Positions 35,136 to 43,838 of a stretch of DNA of 64,000 nucleotides are shown here, one piece after another. Within the stretch, counting starts at the first letter, position 1. Every line of letters starts with the position of its first letter. This DNA comes from Candidatus Flexifilum breve (lineage in GTDB: Bacteria; Chloroflexota; Anaerolineae; Aggregatilineales; Phototrophicaceae), in NCBI GenBank assembly GCA_016717205.1, contig JADKGC010000001.1, positions 992,001 through 1,056,000 on the forward strand. Direction: 5' to 3'. Position numbers and translations under genes: made by a program. Below the pieces are notes generated by a model. That model saw only the letters and a program-made list of their open reading frames with translations, was not told where the DNA came from and ran no database searches.

Positions 35136-36800
35136 ATGACCCAACCGAAACGTATCACCGCCCAGATTCGCCGCATTGAGATGCGCTTTGTGCGCCAGCC
35201 GCTGTATGCTGCCTTAGCGCTGGTCTACTTATTGGTGTGTGCTAACCTCGCCCGCATCCTGATCAATCAACCGCTGACCGGGAAAGGCAGCGAGACGACG
35301 TACTTCGCGCTCATCCTGCTCATCGCCTTCCTGTGGGCGTTTGTACGCTCCATGCTGATCATTACACCCAAGTTTCACGACCGCTTCAGCACAGCCCTGC
35401 CCGTGTGGGAACAGGTGCTGCTGCTGATCAACGAGGCGGTCGCTGCTGGGCTGCTAGCGCAGTTCGGATCGGGCATCCTCGTGCACATTTTCCAGCCGGA
35501 TGTGTTCACCACGCTCGTCGACCCGCTGTATACCCTCGGCAGCGCCGTGATCATCCTGACGTACTACGGCGGCATGGAACTGATGTGGGTACAGCGCTGG
35601 AATGATTTTTTCAGCCGCAGCAGCGTGTGGGTCAATCTCGCACGCCTGTATGCGCCGCTCGCTTTGATCATGACAACGCTGCTCATCACGCGCCGCCTGA
35701 TCAACCGCGCGGATCCGCGCACGGCGGGGCTGCTCGGCACCAGCGAACTCGATTTGACCGTGCTGGCGCTCGCCCCGGTGATCTGGCTGCTGATCCTCGT
35801 GGTCGTCATTCTGATCTACACGGGCGGGCGCGGTCTGCGTGAACGCTTTTTGCCGACCATCTTGCTCGACCGCCTGCCGCCGCGCCTCGCACGCGGTCTG
35901 CGTTCGATCTCCGACATGGATATGCTGCTGATCCTCGCGGCGCTGGCGACCGTCATCCCCGCCTATCTGTTTCTGATCGGCGACCGGGGCGGCTTCCTCG
36001 GCGTGTTAAGCGGACGCATTCAGGCGGGCGCGGGCGCGCTGATCGAATCGTCGCAGCAGGCGCTGGCCTTCGTGTTCACGATCCCCTTCTATGCCGTGAT
36101 CATCGGACTACTGGTCATCTACGCGCTGGCGATGGCGCAGAGCAAGCTCTCCGCCGCGCAGCGTGACGAACTGGTGAGCAAGCTGCCGATTGGCTTTCTG
36201 ATCGTGCTGATTATCACGTTGTATCTGGTCGCGATTCCGCTCACCCAGGTGTTGATCGCCGGACGACTGCCGCAGCTCCCACAGGACTTGGGGCGCATCC
36301 TTACGTTTAATGTGGTGATCCCGCTGCTGCTGCTCTACGGGCATTACTTCCTGTTTGTACGTGTGCCCTACGGGCGCGGACAAAACCGCTGGCGCGAAAC
36401 CTTCAGCGGCACGCTCGCCACGCAGCTCGCCGAAGTCGAACGCGAGATTCAAACGCTCAACACGCAGCTCGGCCAACTCGACCAGAACTGGGTGAACGAT
36501 CAGCGGCTGGACACGCTCTATCACTACGTCCAGCTCAACAGCCGCCGCGACGACCTCAACATGCAGCGCTTGCAGTTCGTGGCGGAACGCCAGAGCCTCG
36601 CAGAACTCTCCGAAGCGCCCGTATCGCTAACCGTGGCGCGCCTGCCCATTCGTATCGTGAGTATCGGCATTCCGCTGCTGCTGTTCATTCAGATCTATCA
36701 GTGGGCGATCCTCAACAACGGCCTGCGCGACATCATCAACAACCCGAACATCACCGTGTTCGAATTCTTCCGCGCGCTGCTGCGCCAGACCCAGTTCTAG
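35136..36800 (+). CDS. Polytopic membrane protein with C-terminal coiled coil
   Basis: 554 residues, unknown family. About ten hydrophobic segments: near 22-42, 54-72, 90-112, 130-148, 170-186, 208-230, 262-280, 312-332, 350-372 and 385-405. Residues about 425-500 are polar with heptad-like spacing (EVEREIQTLNTQLGQLDQN..., a likely coiled coil), then a final hydrophobic segment near 510-530. No catalytic motif recognised. A transporter or signalling scaffold is possible. Ends before a very strong terminator. Confidence 0.65.
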   Translation: MTQPKRITAQIRRIEMRFVRQPLYAALALVYLLVCANLARILINQPLTGKGSETTYFALILLIAFLWAFVRSMLIITPKFHDRFSTALPVWEQVLLLINEAVAAGLLAQFGSGILVHIFQPDVFTTLVDPLYTLGSAVIILTYYGGMELMWVQRWNDFFSRSSVWVNLARLYAPLALIMTTLLITRRLINRADPRTAGLLGTSELDLTVLALAPVIWLLILVVVILIYTGGRGLRERFLPTILLDRLPPRLARGLRSISDMDMLLILAALATVIPAYLFLIGDRGGFLGVLSGRIQAGAGALIESSQQALAFVFTIPFYAVIIGLLVIYALAMAQSKLSAAQRDELVSKLPIGFLIVLIITLYLVAIPLTQVLIAGRLPQLPQDLGRILTFNVVIPLLLLYGHYFLFVRVPYGRGQNRWRETFSGTLATQLAEVEREIQTLNTQLGQLDQNWVNDQRLDTLYHYVQLNSRRDDLNMQRLQFVAERQSLAELSEAPVSLTVARLPIRIVSIGIPLLLFIQIYQWAILNNGLRDIINNPNITVFEFFRALLRQTQF

Positions 36801-36810
36801 ATTCCTCGTT

Positions 36811-36855
36811 ATCCGTAAATTCCTTAATCATGTTAAGGAATTTGCGGATTTCTAT
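36811..36855 (+). terminator. Strong terminator
   Basis: 17-bp stem with one G-T pair, ATCCGTAAATTCCTTAA (36811-36827) with 36833-36849, loop TCATG, followed by TTCTAT. Confidence 0.85.
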
Positions 36856-36907
36856 CGGCAACCTTAAACTTCCCTGCATAAGGTAAAAACCACTCTAAGG
36901 GATGTGC

Positions 36908-37873
36908 ATGACGACCGACGAATTGATCGCCTTACTTGACCCGCAGATCCAGCCGATCAAGCCGGATGACACGATGGCGGAAGCGGGGCGCAAAGCGCTG
37001 CTGCCTGACCTCGTGAAGATGCTCAAGCATGAGGCGGGCAGCCGCACGGGAGAAGACATTGAGGATGTGCATGACATGCGCGTGTCGATCCGCCGCATTC
37101 GCTCGACGCTGCGCCTTTTGAACGAGTACTACAAACCCAAAGCGATTGATCCGTATAACCAGCACCTGCGCCGGGTGGCGCGGGCGCTCGGCACCGTGCG
37201 CGACCTCGACGTCATGATCGACAACCTGACCGGGTTCGCCGCCACCCTGCCCGATGACCGCAAAGCCGCGCTCCAGTCCGTCATCGCCAAGCTGGACGGC
37301 GAACGCACTGCCGCCCGCAAAGACCTCAACAAATTGTTCGACAAGAAGAGTTATCAGCGCTTTGTCGAAGATTTCGGGAAATTCCTGACGACCGAGAAAG
37401 CCGGGGCGCGCAGCCTTGACGGGGATCTTGCGCCCGTGCAGGTACGCCACCTGCTGCCCACCATCGTCTATGATCACCTCGGACATGTGCGCGCTTACGA
37501 CAGCGTGATCGCCGACGCGGACGCCACGACGCTGCACGCGCTGCGCATTGAGTTCAAACGTCTGCGCTACGCTGTAACGCTGTTCTCGGACATTCTGGGC
37601 AGCACGATCAAGAACTTCATCGAAGAACTGAAGGTGATTCAGGATCACCTCGGCCAATTGAACGACATCAGCACCGCCGAAGCCCGCCTGACCGAACTGA
37701 TCGACAGCCTCGAACCGGATGAAGCCGCACCCGCTATCGAAGTGCTGCGTGACTACATCACGCACCTGCAATCGAAGGAGACGGCGCTGCGCACCGCCAT
37801 GCCGGAGATCTGGACGCGCTTCAACAGCAAGACGGTACAGAAGCACCTAGCGTCGGCGATTGCGGCGCTGTAA
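36908..37873 (+). CDS. CHAD-domain protein
   Basis: 321 residues from ATG 36908 (AAGGG six bases upstream; ATG 36902 would overlap it). CHAD signature: HDMRVSIRRIRSTLRLL near 55, RRVARALGTVRDLDVM near 92, LHALRIEFKRLRYAVTLF near 210 and LNDISTAEARL. These conserved histidines and basic residues bind inorganic polyphosphate in characterised CHAD proteins. Predicted all-helical, cytoplasmic. CYTH and Ppx/GppA genes lie 11-14 kb away, not in the same unit. Confidence 0.92.
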   Translation: MTTDELIALLDPQIQPIKPDDTMAEAGRKALLPDLVKMLKHEAGSRTGEDIEDVHDMRVSIRRIRSTLRLLNEYYKPKAIDPYNQHLRRVARALGTVRDLDVMIDNLTGFAATLPDDRKAALQSVIAKLDGERTAARKDLNKLFDKKSYQRFVEDFGKFLTTEKAGARSLDGDLAPVQVRHLLPTIVYDHLGHVRAYDSVIADADATTLHALRIEFKRLRYAVTLFSDILGSTIKNFIEELKVIQDHLGQLNDISTAEARLTELIDSLEPDEAAPAIEVLRDYITHLQSKETALRTAMPEIWTRFNSKTVQKHLASAIAAL

Positions 37874-37874
37874 G

Positions 37875-37913
37875 CCTCACCCCTCAATCCCCTCTCCAAA
37901 TGGAGAGGGGAAG
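37875..37913. repeat. Family A half element (copy 5)
   Basis: CCTCACCCCTCAATCCCC then CTCTCCAAATGGAGAG. Only one arm pair is present; may serve as terminator between the CHAD gene and rpsU. Confidence 0.65.
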
Positions 37914-37929
37914 TAAAATCTCCTACGCT

Positions 37930-38199
37930 TTAGCGGCCCTTGGCATTCGACGGGCCTTCGCGCCGCCATTGTGTTTCCAGCGGAATCAGCAAGCGAATAC
38001 CTTGCGCCCAATGCATGAAATGTCTACGGCGGTTCTGTGCCCGTGTCCGATTCTGTTTTCGCCGTAAGGTGCTGGGTTTTTCGTAATAACCGTAGCGCCG
38101 TTTATGCCACGGACGCGAATAGGTCTTGCTGACCGCACGGTTGAAGCGCTTGAGCAATTGCTCAAACGACTCGTCATCATGAGCCTTGACCGTAACCAA
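37930..38199 (-). CDS. rpsU: Small ribosomal subunit protein bS21
   Basis: Matches bS21 along its core: VTVKAHDDESFEQLLKRFNR, AVSKTYSRPWHKRRYGYYEK and PSTLRRKQNRTRAQNRRR. bS21 binds the platform of the 30S subunit near the anti-Shine-Dalgarno region. The start is uncertain: TTG 38199 puts the initiator directly before the family's conserved start and gives 89 residues; the frame remains open to a TTG at 38250. No Shine-Dalgarno is visible. The C-terminus (HFMHWAQGIRLL... to NAKGR) extends about 20-30 residues past the usual end. Confidence 0.82.
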   Translation of the reverse strand: MVTVKAHDDESFEQLLKRFNRAVSKTYSRPWHKRRYGYYEKPSTLRRKQNRTRAQNRRRHFMHWAQGIRLLIPLETQWRREGPSNAKGR

Positions 38200-38233
38200 T
38201 GGAGAGCATCTGATTGCGGACGATGCCGATCCG

Positions 38234-38248
38234 GCACATTTAATGTGC
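38234..38248 (-). promoter_or_regulatory. Leader hairpin upstream of rpsU
   Basis: GCACATT-T-AATGTGC, a perfect 7-bp-arm palindrome, overlapping a second small one (TGCCG/CGGCA). It lies 35-50 bases before the proposed TTG start and could be an operator or a leader structure. Confidence 0.35.
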
Positions 38249-38268
38249 AATTGCGAGTGATTAAACCA

Positions 38269-39744
38269 TCATAACACAGGTTGTTTGGGTGCGGATCGAA
38301 CCCGAAGCCAGTTCACCGCACCCGCCACGCCGAGCGCCGCCAGCAGCAGCACAGGTGGATATGCAGGCAGATAGTAGCGCTGCCATTCAATCGGCGTGAG
38401 CAGCAGCACGCTCGCCAGCATGACCAGCGCCCACCCGCCGATCAGCACGCGCAGCGAGCGTTCCGTTTTCCGCAGCAGATAGATCACGCCGATCAGCACG
38501 AGCGGCACAAGCATCACCGCGCCGATGTGCAGCCCCCGCCAGATCGAGCCTTCGTAAGCCGCAATCTGATCGGCGAGGTAGACATCCCATCCGGCTACCT
38601 CGAAATACTGCGGCGGCGTCACAAAGAGCTGATTCCAGAAACCCGCCAGCGCCGCGCCGAAATTCGGATAACCTCCAAAGGTCGCCGTTTGCCCGGCAAG
38701 CAAGTCCTGCCGCAAGCGCAGCACATCGCCCGCGCGGCTCAAGGGATCGCGCCACCATGCCGGATTCAGCGCGTAGAAGGTCAGCGCGGCGACGAAGGCG
38801 GCCAGCAAAATGAGCATAACGCCGGGCATACGCACTGCAACCTCACCCCAGACCCCTCTCCCAAGGGCGAGGGGCTTACCCGGCGACGTTTGTCTCTCCC
38901 TCTCCGTGGGGAGAGGGGACTTGGCAAGCACGCTTCCCCCTCTCCCTATGGAGAGGGGGGCAGGGGGTGAGGTAAACAGTGCCACCACGCCCACTAACCC
39001 GAACACCGCGGCCACCGTGAACGCACCCGTATGTTTGCTGGCGACCGTCAACCCCGCCGCGAGGCCGAGGGCCAGCGCGGCGATCCAATTGCGCCGCCGC
39101 AGCCACCACGCGCCGGCGAGCACGGTCAGCAGGCTGAAAAATGTCAGGCTGCCCTCCATCATCGCCCGCCGCCCATTGATGAGCAGCGCGGGGTGCAGCG
39201 CGTACAGCAGACTGGCCGCGAACGCCGCCCACGCGCCGCCTGTCAGCCAACCGAGCGCAAACAGCACCGGGACGCCGAGTGCGAGGAAGATTGCCGAGGG
39301 TAAGCGAGCGACGTTGAGCAGCGCGGGCGTCGGCGCATGGTTGCTGCTCTGGTTGTAGTCCCACGAGCCGCCCCAATCCCACTGTTGATTGATGTTATCG
39401 AGGGTAAAACCACCGAGATGCCACGCTAACCCGATCAGGTACTTGTTAAGCGTGCCGTTGAGCAAGCGTAAATCCTGCTCCTGCGCGCTGAGCGGCGGAT
39501 CGTGAAACATGACGAGATTGAGATCGCGCTGCAGAAACTGGTAGGCGTAATCCCGGCTCATATAGACCTGCGTGGACTCGTCGCCGTGAAACGGGGTCAG
39601 CGCCGCGCCCGCGATCACGTAGAGCATGAGCGCAGCGAGGTACAGCAGGATAAGGACTGAGGACTGAGGACTGAAGACTGAGTTAAAAGCTGATCGCGCG
39701 ATTGTGCTGACAGTCTGATTTTGATCTGGTGTTTGTCTTGGCAC
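38269..39744 (-). CDS. Membrane glycosyltransferase (PMT/ArnT-like, GT39/83 fold) with in-frame repeat insert
   Basis: 491 residues. The lumenal-loop motif TPFHGDESTQVYMSRDYA supplies the conserved acidic residues of dolichyl/polyprenyl-phosphate-sugar transferases. About ten membrane segments follow, with a C-terminal LLTPIEWQRYYLPAYPPVLLL typical of the family. It should transfer a sugar from a polyprenyl-phosphate donor to a protein or lipid acceptor on the outer face of the membrane. Residues about 258-301 (SPPAPLSIGRGGS ... LALGRGVWGE) are coded by a 132-base family A repeat that preserves the frame and falls in a loop between membrane segments. The N-terminal SVFSPQSSVL is also coded by a short repeated ACTGAGG motif. 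Confidence 0.83.
   Translation of the reverse strand: MPRQTPDQNQTVSTIARSAFNSVFSPQSSVLILLYLAALMLYVIAGAALTPFHGDESTQVYMSRDYAYQFLQRDLNLVMFHDPPLSAQEQDLRLLNGTLNKYLIGLAWHLGGFTLDNINQQWDWGGSWDYNQSSNHAPTPALLNVARLPSAIFLALGVPVLFALGWLTGGAWAAFAASLLYALHPALLINGRRAMMEGSLTFFSLLTVLAGAWWLRRRNWIAALALGLAAGLTVASKHTGAFTVAAVFGLVGVVALFTSPPAPLSIGRGGSVLAKSPLPTERERQTSPGKPLALGRGVWGEVAVRMPGVMLILLAAFVAALTFYALNPAWWRDPLSRAGDVLRLRQDLLAGQTATFGGYPNFGAALAGFWNQLFVTPPQYFEVAGWDVYLADQIAAYEGSIWRGLHIGAVMLVPLVLIGVIYLLRKTERSLRVLIGGWALVMLASVLLLTPIEWQRYYLPAYPPVLLLAALGVAGAVNWLRVRSAPKQPVL
38841..38972. repeat. Family A repeat inside a coding region (copy 6)
   Basis: Starts CCTCACCCCAGACCCCTC and ends CAGGGGGTGAGG with two internal CTCTCC/GGAGAG turns. 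Exactly 132 bases, 44 codons, no stop codon in the frame of the glycosyltransferase. Confidence 0.88.
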
Positions 39745-39806
39745 TTTTAACTTTCAACTTTCGACTTTTAACTCGCTGCTCAGTCCTTTCACCTCAGTCC
39801 TCGCCC

Positions 39807-40301
39807 TTACGTCATCGTCACAAGCAGCTTGCCCTGCTCAACGCTGATGCCCGCCGTCACGCTAATGCGCTGGACAATGCCATCACGCGGCGCTTTGAGT
39901 TCGTTCTGCATCTTCATCGATTCGAGGATGATGACCGTCTGGCCTTTTTTGACTTCCTGACCCTCGGTCACCGGGATCGCCACGATCAGCCCCGGCATGG
40001 GCGACTTGATCGAGATCTCGCCGCTGTCCACGCCGACCCCGCCGCTGCGCGACGCCAGCAATTGTGCGCGCTCGTCGAGGACTTGCCCGGTGTACAGGCG
40101 TCCCTGAATCAGCACTTCGTACTGGCCGTCGGTCTCGTCGATGACGACTTCATACGACTTGTTATCCATGAGCACGGAGAACAGCGACTCGTCGAGCGTG
40201 AGGAAGTCGACATTGCGCACCTCGCCGTTGACGAGCAGCGTGCCATTGTTCTGGATTTCGATCTCGAATTTCTTGTCGTTGATATAGGTGACGTATTTCA
40301 T
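39807..40301 (-). CDS. Acyl-CoA carboxylase biotin carboxyl carrier protein
   Basis: 164 residues from ATG 40301, which overlaps the stop of the biotin carboxylase gene by ATGA. The biotinylation site is ESMKMQNE with K130; a biotinyl/lipoyl domain fills the last ~80 residues (IKSPMPGLIVAIPVTEGQEV). The first ~80 residues resemble the BT-type linker domain of propionyl-CoA carboxylase alpha chains. In this operon the carrier is separate from the carboxylase. Third gene of the pccB-like/accC-like/BCCP unit. Confidence 0.93.
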   Translation of the reverse strand: MKYVTYINDKKFEIEIQNNGTLLVNGEVRNVDFLTLDESLFSVLMDNKSYEVVIDETDGQYEVLIQGRLYTGQVLDERAQLLASRSGGVGVDSGEISIKSPMPGLIVAIPVTEGQEVKKGQTVIILESMKMQNELKAPRDGIVQRISVTAGISVEQGKLLVTMT

Positions 40302-41827
40302 CGGTGTACGCGCTCCCAGCGGCTGAGCCACTTCCAGTTGCTCGTGTCGCGCTCGTTGCGATTGACGATCTGCCCCGCCAACTGGCGGTTGCGGTGCGCG
40401 AACAGCGTCGCGGCGATGGCGGCCGTTTCCAGTTCCACCGCGCTCGGCGCTTGCTCGTAGGTCGTCATGCTGAAGCGTTCTTCCACGAATTTGTTATCGA
40501 AGCGCCCGGCCAGAAAGCTGAAGCTGCTCAACAGGTTCTGGTGGAACGGGATGTTGTGCTTCAGGCCCATGATCGTGAACTCTTCGAGCGCCCGCCGCAT
40601 GCGCAGCACCGCTTCACCGCGATCATCGCCCCAGCAGATCAGCTTGGCGATCATGCTGTCGTAGTACGGCGTGATGGTGTAGCCGCTGTACACGCCGCTG
40701 TCGACGCGCACGCCGGGACCCGTCGGCACGAGCAGCGTGGAGATCGTCCCCACCGACGGCATGAAGTTGTTATACGGGTCCTCCGCGTTGATGCGGCACT
40801 CAATCGCCCAACCCTTCGGCTGGAGCACACTCTCGGTCAAACCCATGCGGCGACCGCGCGCGATACGAATCTGCTCCTTGACCAGATCGACGCCCGTCAC
40901 CAGCTCAGTGACCGGGTGCTCGACCTGCAAGCGCGTGTTCATTTCAAGGAAGTAGAAATTCTTGTCCTTGTCCACGAGGCATTCAATGGTACCCGCGTTG
41001 ACATAGCCGCAGGCTTGCGCCGCACGGATTGCCATCTCGCCCATGCGCTTGCGCAGATCGTCGTCCACGAACGGGCTCGGCGCTTCTTCGACCAGCTTCT
41101 GATGCCGCCGCTGGATCGAGCATTCGCGTTCGCCTAAATGCACGGTGTTACCGTGCATGTCCGCGAGAATCTGGAATTCGATGTGGCGCGCGTTCTCGAT
41201 CAACTTTTCGAGGTAGACGTTGCCATCCCCGAAGGCGCTTTCGGCTTCACGCCGCGCAATCGCCAGCGCGCTCGGCAGGTCTTCGCGCTTGTAGACCGCG
41301 CGCATCCCTTTACCGCCGCCGCCCGCCGACGCCTTGACCATCACCGGGAAGCCGATCTGCTCCGCCGCCGCGATGATCTCATCGTCGCGCAGACCGGGCT
41401 CGGTGCCGGGGACCACAGGCACGCCCGCCTTCTTGACCGTCTCGCGCGCCATCTGCTTGTCGCCCATCAGGTAGATCGCGCTGGCGGGCGGCCCGATAAA
41501 GATCAAGCCCTCGTCAGCGCACGCCTGCGCGAAATCCTCGCGTTCCGACAAAAAGCCGTAGCCGGGGTGAATCGCATCCGCGCCCGTCTTCTTGGCCGCC
41601 GCGATGATGTTCTCCATCTTCAGGTAGCTCTCGCGCGGCGCGGGCGGGCCGATATGCACGGCTTCGTCGGCATAGCGCACATGCAAGCTCGTGCGATCCG
41701 CATCCGAGTAGACCGCCACCGTGTCGATGCCGAGGTCGCGGCACGCGCGGATCACGCGCACGGCGATCTCGCCGCGGTTTGCGATCAGAATCTTCGTGAT
41801 TTTCGTTTGCTGCGTTTCCATCACCAT
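40298..41827 (-). CDS. accC: Acyl-CoA carboxylase biotin carboxylase subunit
   Basis: 509 residues from ATG 41827 (AAGGGAG site); an ATG at 41881 lies upstream but inside a family B palindrome. The ATP-grasp enzyme carboxylates biotin on the carrier. Motifs: ILIANRGEIAVRVIRA, HPGYGFLSE, MVKASAGGGGKGMR, ERECSIQRRHQKLVEE, EMNTRLQVEHPVTE and the lid ECRINAEDP. A ~55-residue C-terminal extension (EERFSMTTYEQAPSA ... WERVHR) resembles the start of the linker found in fused alpha chains. Followed by its BCCP with ATGA overlap. Confidence 0.95.
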   Translation of the reverse strand: MVMETQQTKITKILIANRGEIAVRVIRACRDLGIDTVAVYSDADRTSLHVRYADEAVHIGPPAPRESYLKMENIIAAAKKTGADAIHPGYGFLSEREDFAQACADEGLIFIGPPASAIYLMGDKQMARETVKKAGVPVVPGTEPGLRDDEIIAAAEQIGFPVMVKASAGGGGKGMRAVYKREDLPSALAIARREAESAFGDGNVYLEKLIENARHIEFQILADMHGNTVHLGERECSIQRRHQKLVEEAPSPFVDDDLRKRMGEMAIRAAQACGYVNAGTIECLVDKDKNFYFLEMNTRLQVEHPVTELVTGVDLVKEQIRIARGRRMGLTESVLQPKGWAIECRINAEDPYNNFMPSVGTISTLLVPTGPGVRVDSGVYSGYTITPYYDSMIAKLICWGDDRGEAVLRMRRALEEFTIMGLKHNIPFHQNLLSSFSFLAGRFDNKFVEERFSMTTYEQAPSAVELETAAIAATLFAHRNRQLAGQIVNRNERDTSNWKWLSRWERVHR

Positions 41828-41870
41828 GAGCGATCTCCCTTCCTTACATGGTACGCCTGTGAGAAAGCGC

Positions 41871-41894
41871 GGACGAGGCATGCCTCGTCCCTAC
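41871..41894. repeat. Family B palindrome inside the carboxylase operon
   Basis: GGACGAGGCATGCCTCGTCC followed by CTAC, between the stop of the carboxyltransferase gene and the ribosome site of accC. In a transcript it would form a 10-bp hairpin between two cotranscribed genes. Confidence 0.88.
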
Positions 41895-41906
41895 GAGAAT
41901 CTGCGC

Positions 41907-43457
41907 TCATAGCGGGATATTCCCGTGTTTCTTCGGCGGATTGGTGTCGCGCTTATTCTGGAACACCTCCAGCCCGTTGATCAGGCGGGCGCGGGTTTCG
42001 CGCGGCTCGATCACGTCGTCGATGAAGCCGCGTTCCGCCGCAATGTACGGATTCGCCAGCTTTTCGCGGTAATCGCCCGCCAACTGCGCCTTGAGTCCCG
42101 CCGCATCGTCCGCGTCCTTCAGGTCACGGCGATAGATGATTTCGACCGCGCCTTCCGGCCCCATGACCGCGATTTCGGCGGTCGGCCACGCGAGGTTCAG
42201 GTCACCGCGGATGTGCTTGCTGCTCATGACGCAGTACGCGCCGCCATAGGCTTTGCGCGTCGTCACCGTCAGCTTAGGCATGGTCGCTTCGCAGTAGGCA
42301 TAGACCAGCTTTGCGCCCGACATGATGATGCCGTTGTGTTCCTGCGCCGTCCCCGGCATGTACCCCGGCACGTCGACCAGCGTGATGATCGGGATGTTGA
42401 AGCTGTCGCAGAAGCGGATGAAGCGCGCCGCCTTCGTGCTGGCGTTGATATCCAGCACGCCCGCCAGCACCATCGGCTGATTCGCCACGATGCCGATGCT
42501 GTGCCCGCCCAAGCGCGCAAAGCCGACCACGATGTTCGCCGCGTATTCCGGCTGAATCTCGTAGAACACGCCGTCGTCGACGATACGCTGAATGATCTCT
42601 TTGATATCGTAGGGCTTGTTCGGGTTGTCAGGGATGATCGTGTCGAGATCCGGGTCCGCGCGGAGCGGATCGTCTTTGGTGGGCACAAATGGCGGGTCTT
42701 CCATATTGTTCTGCGGCACGTACGACATCATTTCGCGCACGAGCAGCAGCGTTTGCGTCTCGTTTTCGCCGACGATGTGGCAGACGCCGCTCTTGCTGGC
42801 ATGCACCGACGCACCACCGAGGTCTTCGAAGCTCACATCTTCATGCGTGACCTGCTTGACCACGTCCGGCCCGGTGATAAACATGTAGCTGGTGTCTTTG
42901 ACCATAAAAATGAAGTCGGTGAGCGCCGGGCTGTAGACCGCGCCACCCGCGCACGGCCCCATGATCACGCTCAATTGGGGGATCACGCCGCTGGCGAGCG
43001 TGTTGCGCAGGAAGATGTCGGCATAACCGCCGAGGCTGATCACGCCTTCCTGAATGCGCGCGCCGCCGCTGTCGTTCAAGCCGATCAAGGGCGCGCCGGT
43101 CTTGAGCGCCATTTCCATCACCTTGATGATCTTTTCGGCGTGGACTTCGCTCAAGCTGCCGCCCATCACCGTGAAATCCTGCGAGTACACGTACACTAGA
43201 CGCCCGTTGATCGTGCCCCAGCCGGTCACGACGCTGTCGCCGTGGAATTTCTGTTTGTCGAGGCCGAAATCGCGTGAGCGGTGCGTCACGAACGCGTCTA
43301 ATTCACGGAAGCTGCCGGGATCGAGCAGGATGTCCAGGCGTTCGCGGGCGGTGTTTCGTCCCGCCTCGTGCTGCCGCTTGATGCGCTCGTCACCGCCCCC
43401 CAAGCGGCTCTGTTCGCGCAGTTGGCGCAGCCGTTCTATTTTCGGATTCACGGTCAT
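41907..43457 (-). CDS. pccB: Acyl-CoA (propionyl-CoA) carboxylase carboxyltransferase subunit
   Basis: 516 residues from ATG 43457 (TTGGAGAC site), full length. Transfers the carboxyl from biotin to an acyl-CoA. Oxyanion-hole glycines sit in GGARIQEGV / GPCAGGAVYSP and in PGYMPGTAQEHNG / KAYGGAYCVM. C409 occupies the acyl-chain specificity position (Asp422 in the Streptomyces propionyl-CoA enzyme); mycobacterial AccD5, which accepts propionyl-CoA, also has Cys there. The pathway genes nearby favour propionyl-CoA as substrate. First gene of the operon. Confidence 0.92.
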   Translation of the reverse strand: MTVNPKIERLRQLREQSRLGGGDERIKRQHEAGRNTARERLDILLDPGSFRELDAFVTHRSRDFGLDKQKFHGDSVVTGWGTINGRLVYVYSQDFTVMGGSLSEVHAEKIIKVMEMALKTGAPLIGLNDSGGARIQEGVISLGGYADIFLRNTLASGVIPQLSVIMGPCAGGAVYSPALTDFIFMVKDTSYMFITGPDVVKQVTHEDVSFEDLGGASVHASKSGVCHIVGENETQTLLLVREMMSYVPQNNMEDPPFVPTKDDPLRADPDLDTIIPDNPNKPYDIKEIIQRIVDDGVFYEIQPEYAANIVVGFARLGGHSIGIVANQPMVLAGVLDINASTKAARFIRFCDSFNIPIITLVDVPGYMPGTAQEHNGIIMSGAKLVYAYCEATMPKLTVTTRKAYGGAYCVMSSKHIRGDLNLAWPTAEIAVMGPEGAVEIIYRRDLKDADDAAGLKAQLAGDYREKLANPYIAAERGFIDDVIEPRETRARLINGLEVFQNKRDTNPPKKHGNIPL

Positions 43458-43837
43458 AAAAGTTGTCTCCAAGTGATCAAGGCGAAAACTATAACACGTT
43501 ACCTACCGCTGCGATGCACCTCTTTTTACAAAAAACCCTCTTTATTCGGCGTCTTGTCCGTCGGGACAAGATTCGGAAGCGATGTTGCTGAGTCTAGAGA
43601 GTCACTTAGAGAGTATCTCTAGAGTCTGCCTAGCTGCCAGCGGACGCGATAAATCGCGTCCCTACGAAAACCAATTCGGTTCGGCGAACGGTTTTGGCTC
43701 CCCTCAACTGAATTCGGGGAGGGGCCGGGGGTGGGGTCGGAATCTAGCCTCACCCCTAAATCCCCTCTCCCACGGGCGAGGGGACTTAAAAACACTGGTG
43801 TCTCCCCTTTCCTCTAGGAGAGGGGTTGGGGGTGAGG
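43458..43837. other. Intergenic region with family A and B repeats
   Basis: No gene seen. It contains one family B palindrome (43642-43665) and one double family A element (43697-43838). The first 180 bases, upstream of the carboxylase operon, must hold its promoter; no strong -35/-10 pair stands out on the complementary strand. Confidence 0.6.
43642..43665. repeat. Family B palindrome
   Basis: GGACGCGAT-AA-ATCGCGTCC followed by CTAC. Same stem as 46895-46914. Confidence 0.88.
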
Positions 43838-43838
43838 T
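43697..43838. repeat. Family A repeat (copy 7)
   Basis: Two tandem units: CTCCCCTCAACTGAATTC with GGGGAGGGGCCGG and GGGGTC, then CCTCACCCCTAAATCCCC to GGGTTGGGGGTGAGG. Reaches the 3' end of the MOCOS-like gene. Confidence 0.85.

Noticed and set aside
41925..43199. 424-codon open frame opposite the carboxyltransferase gene
   Set aside because: Shadow of a well-conserved gene on the other strand.
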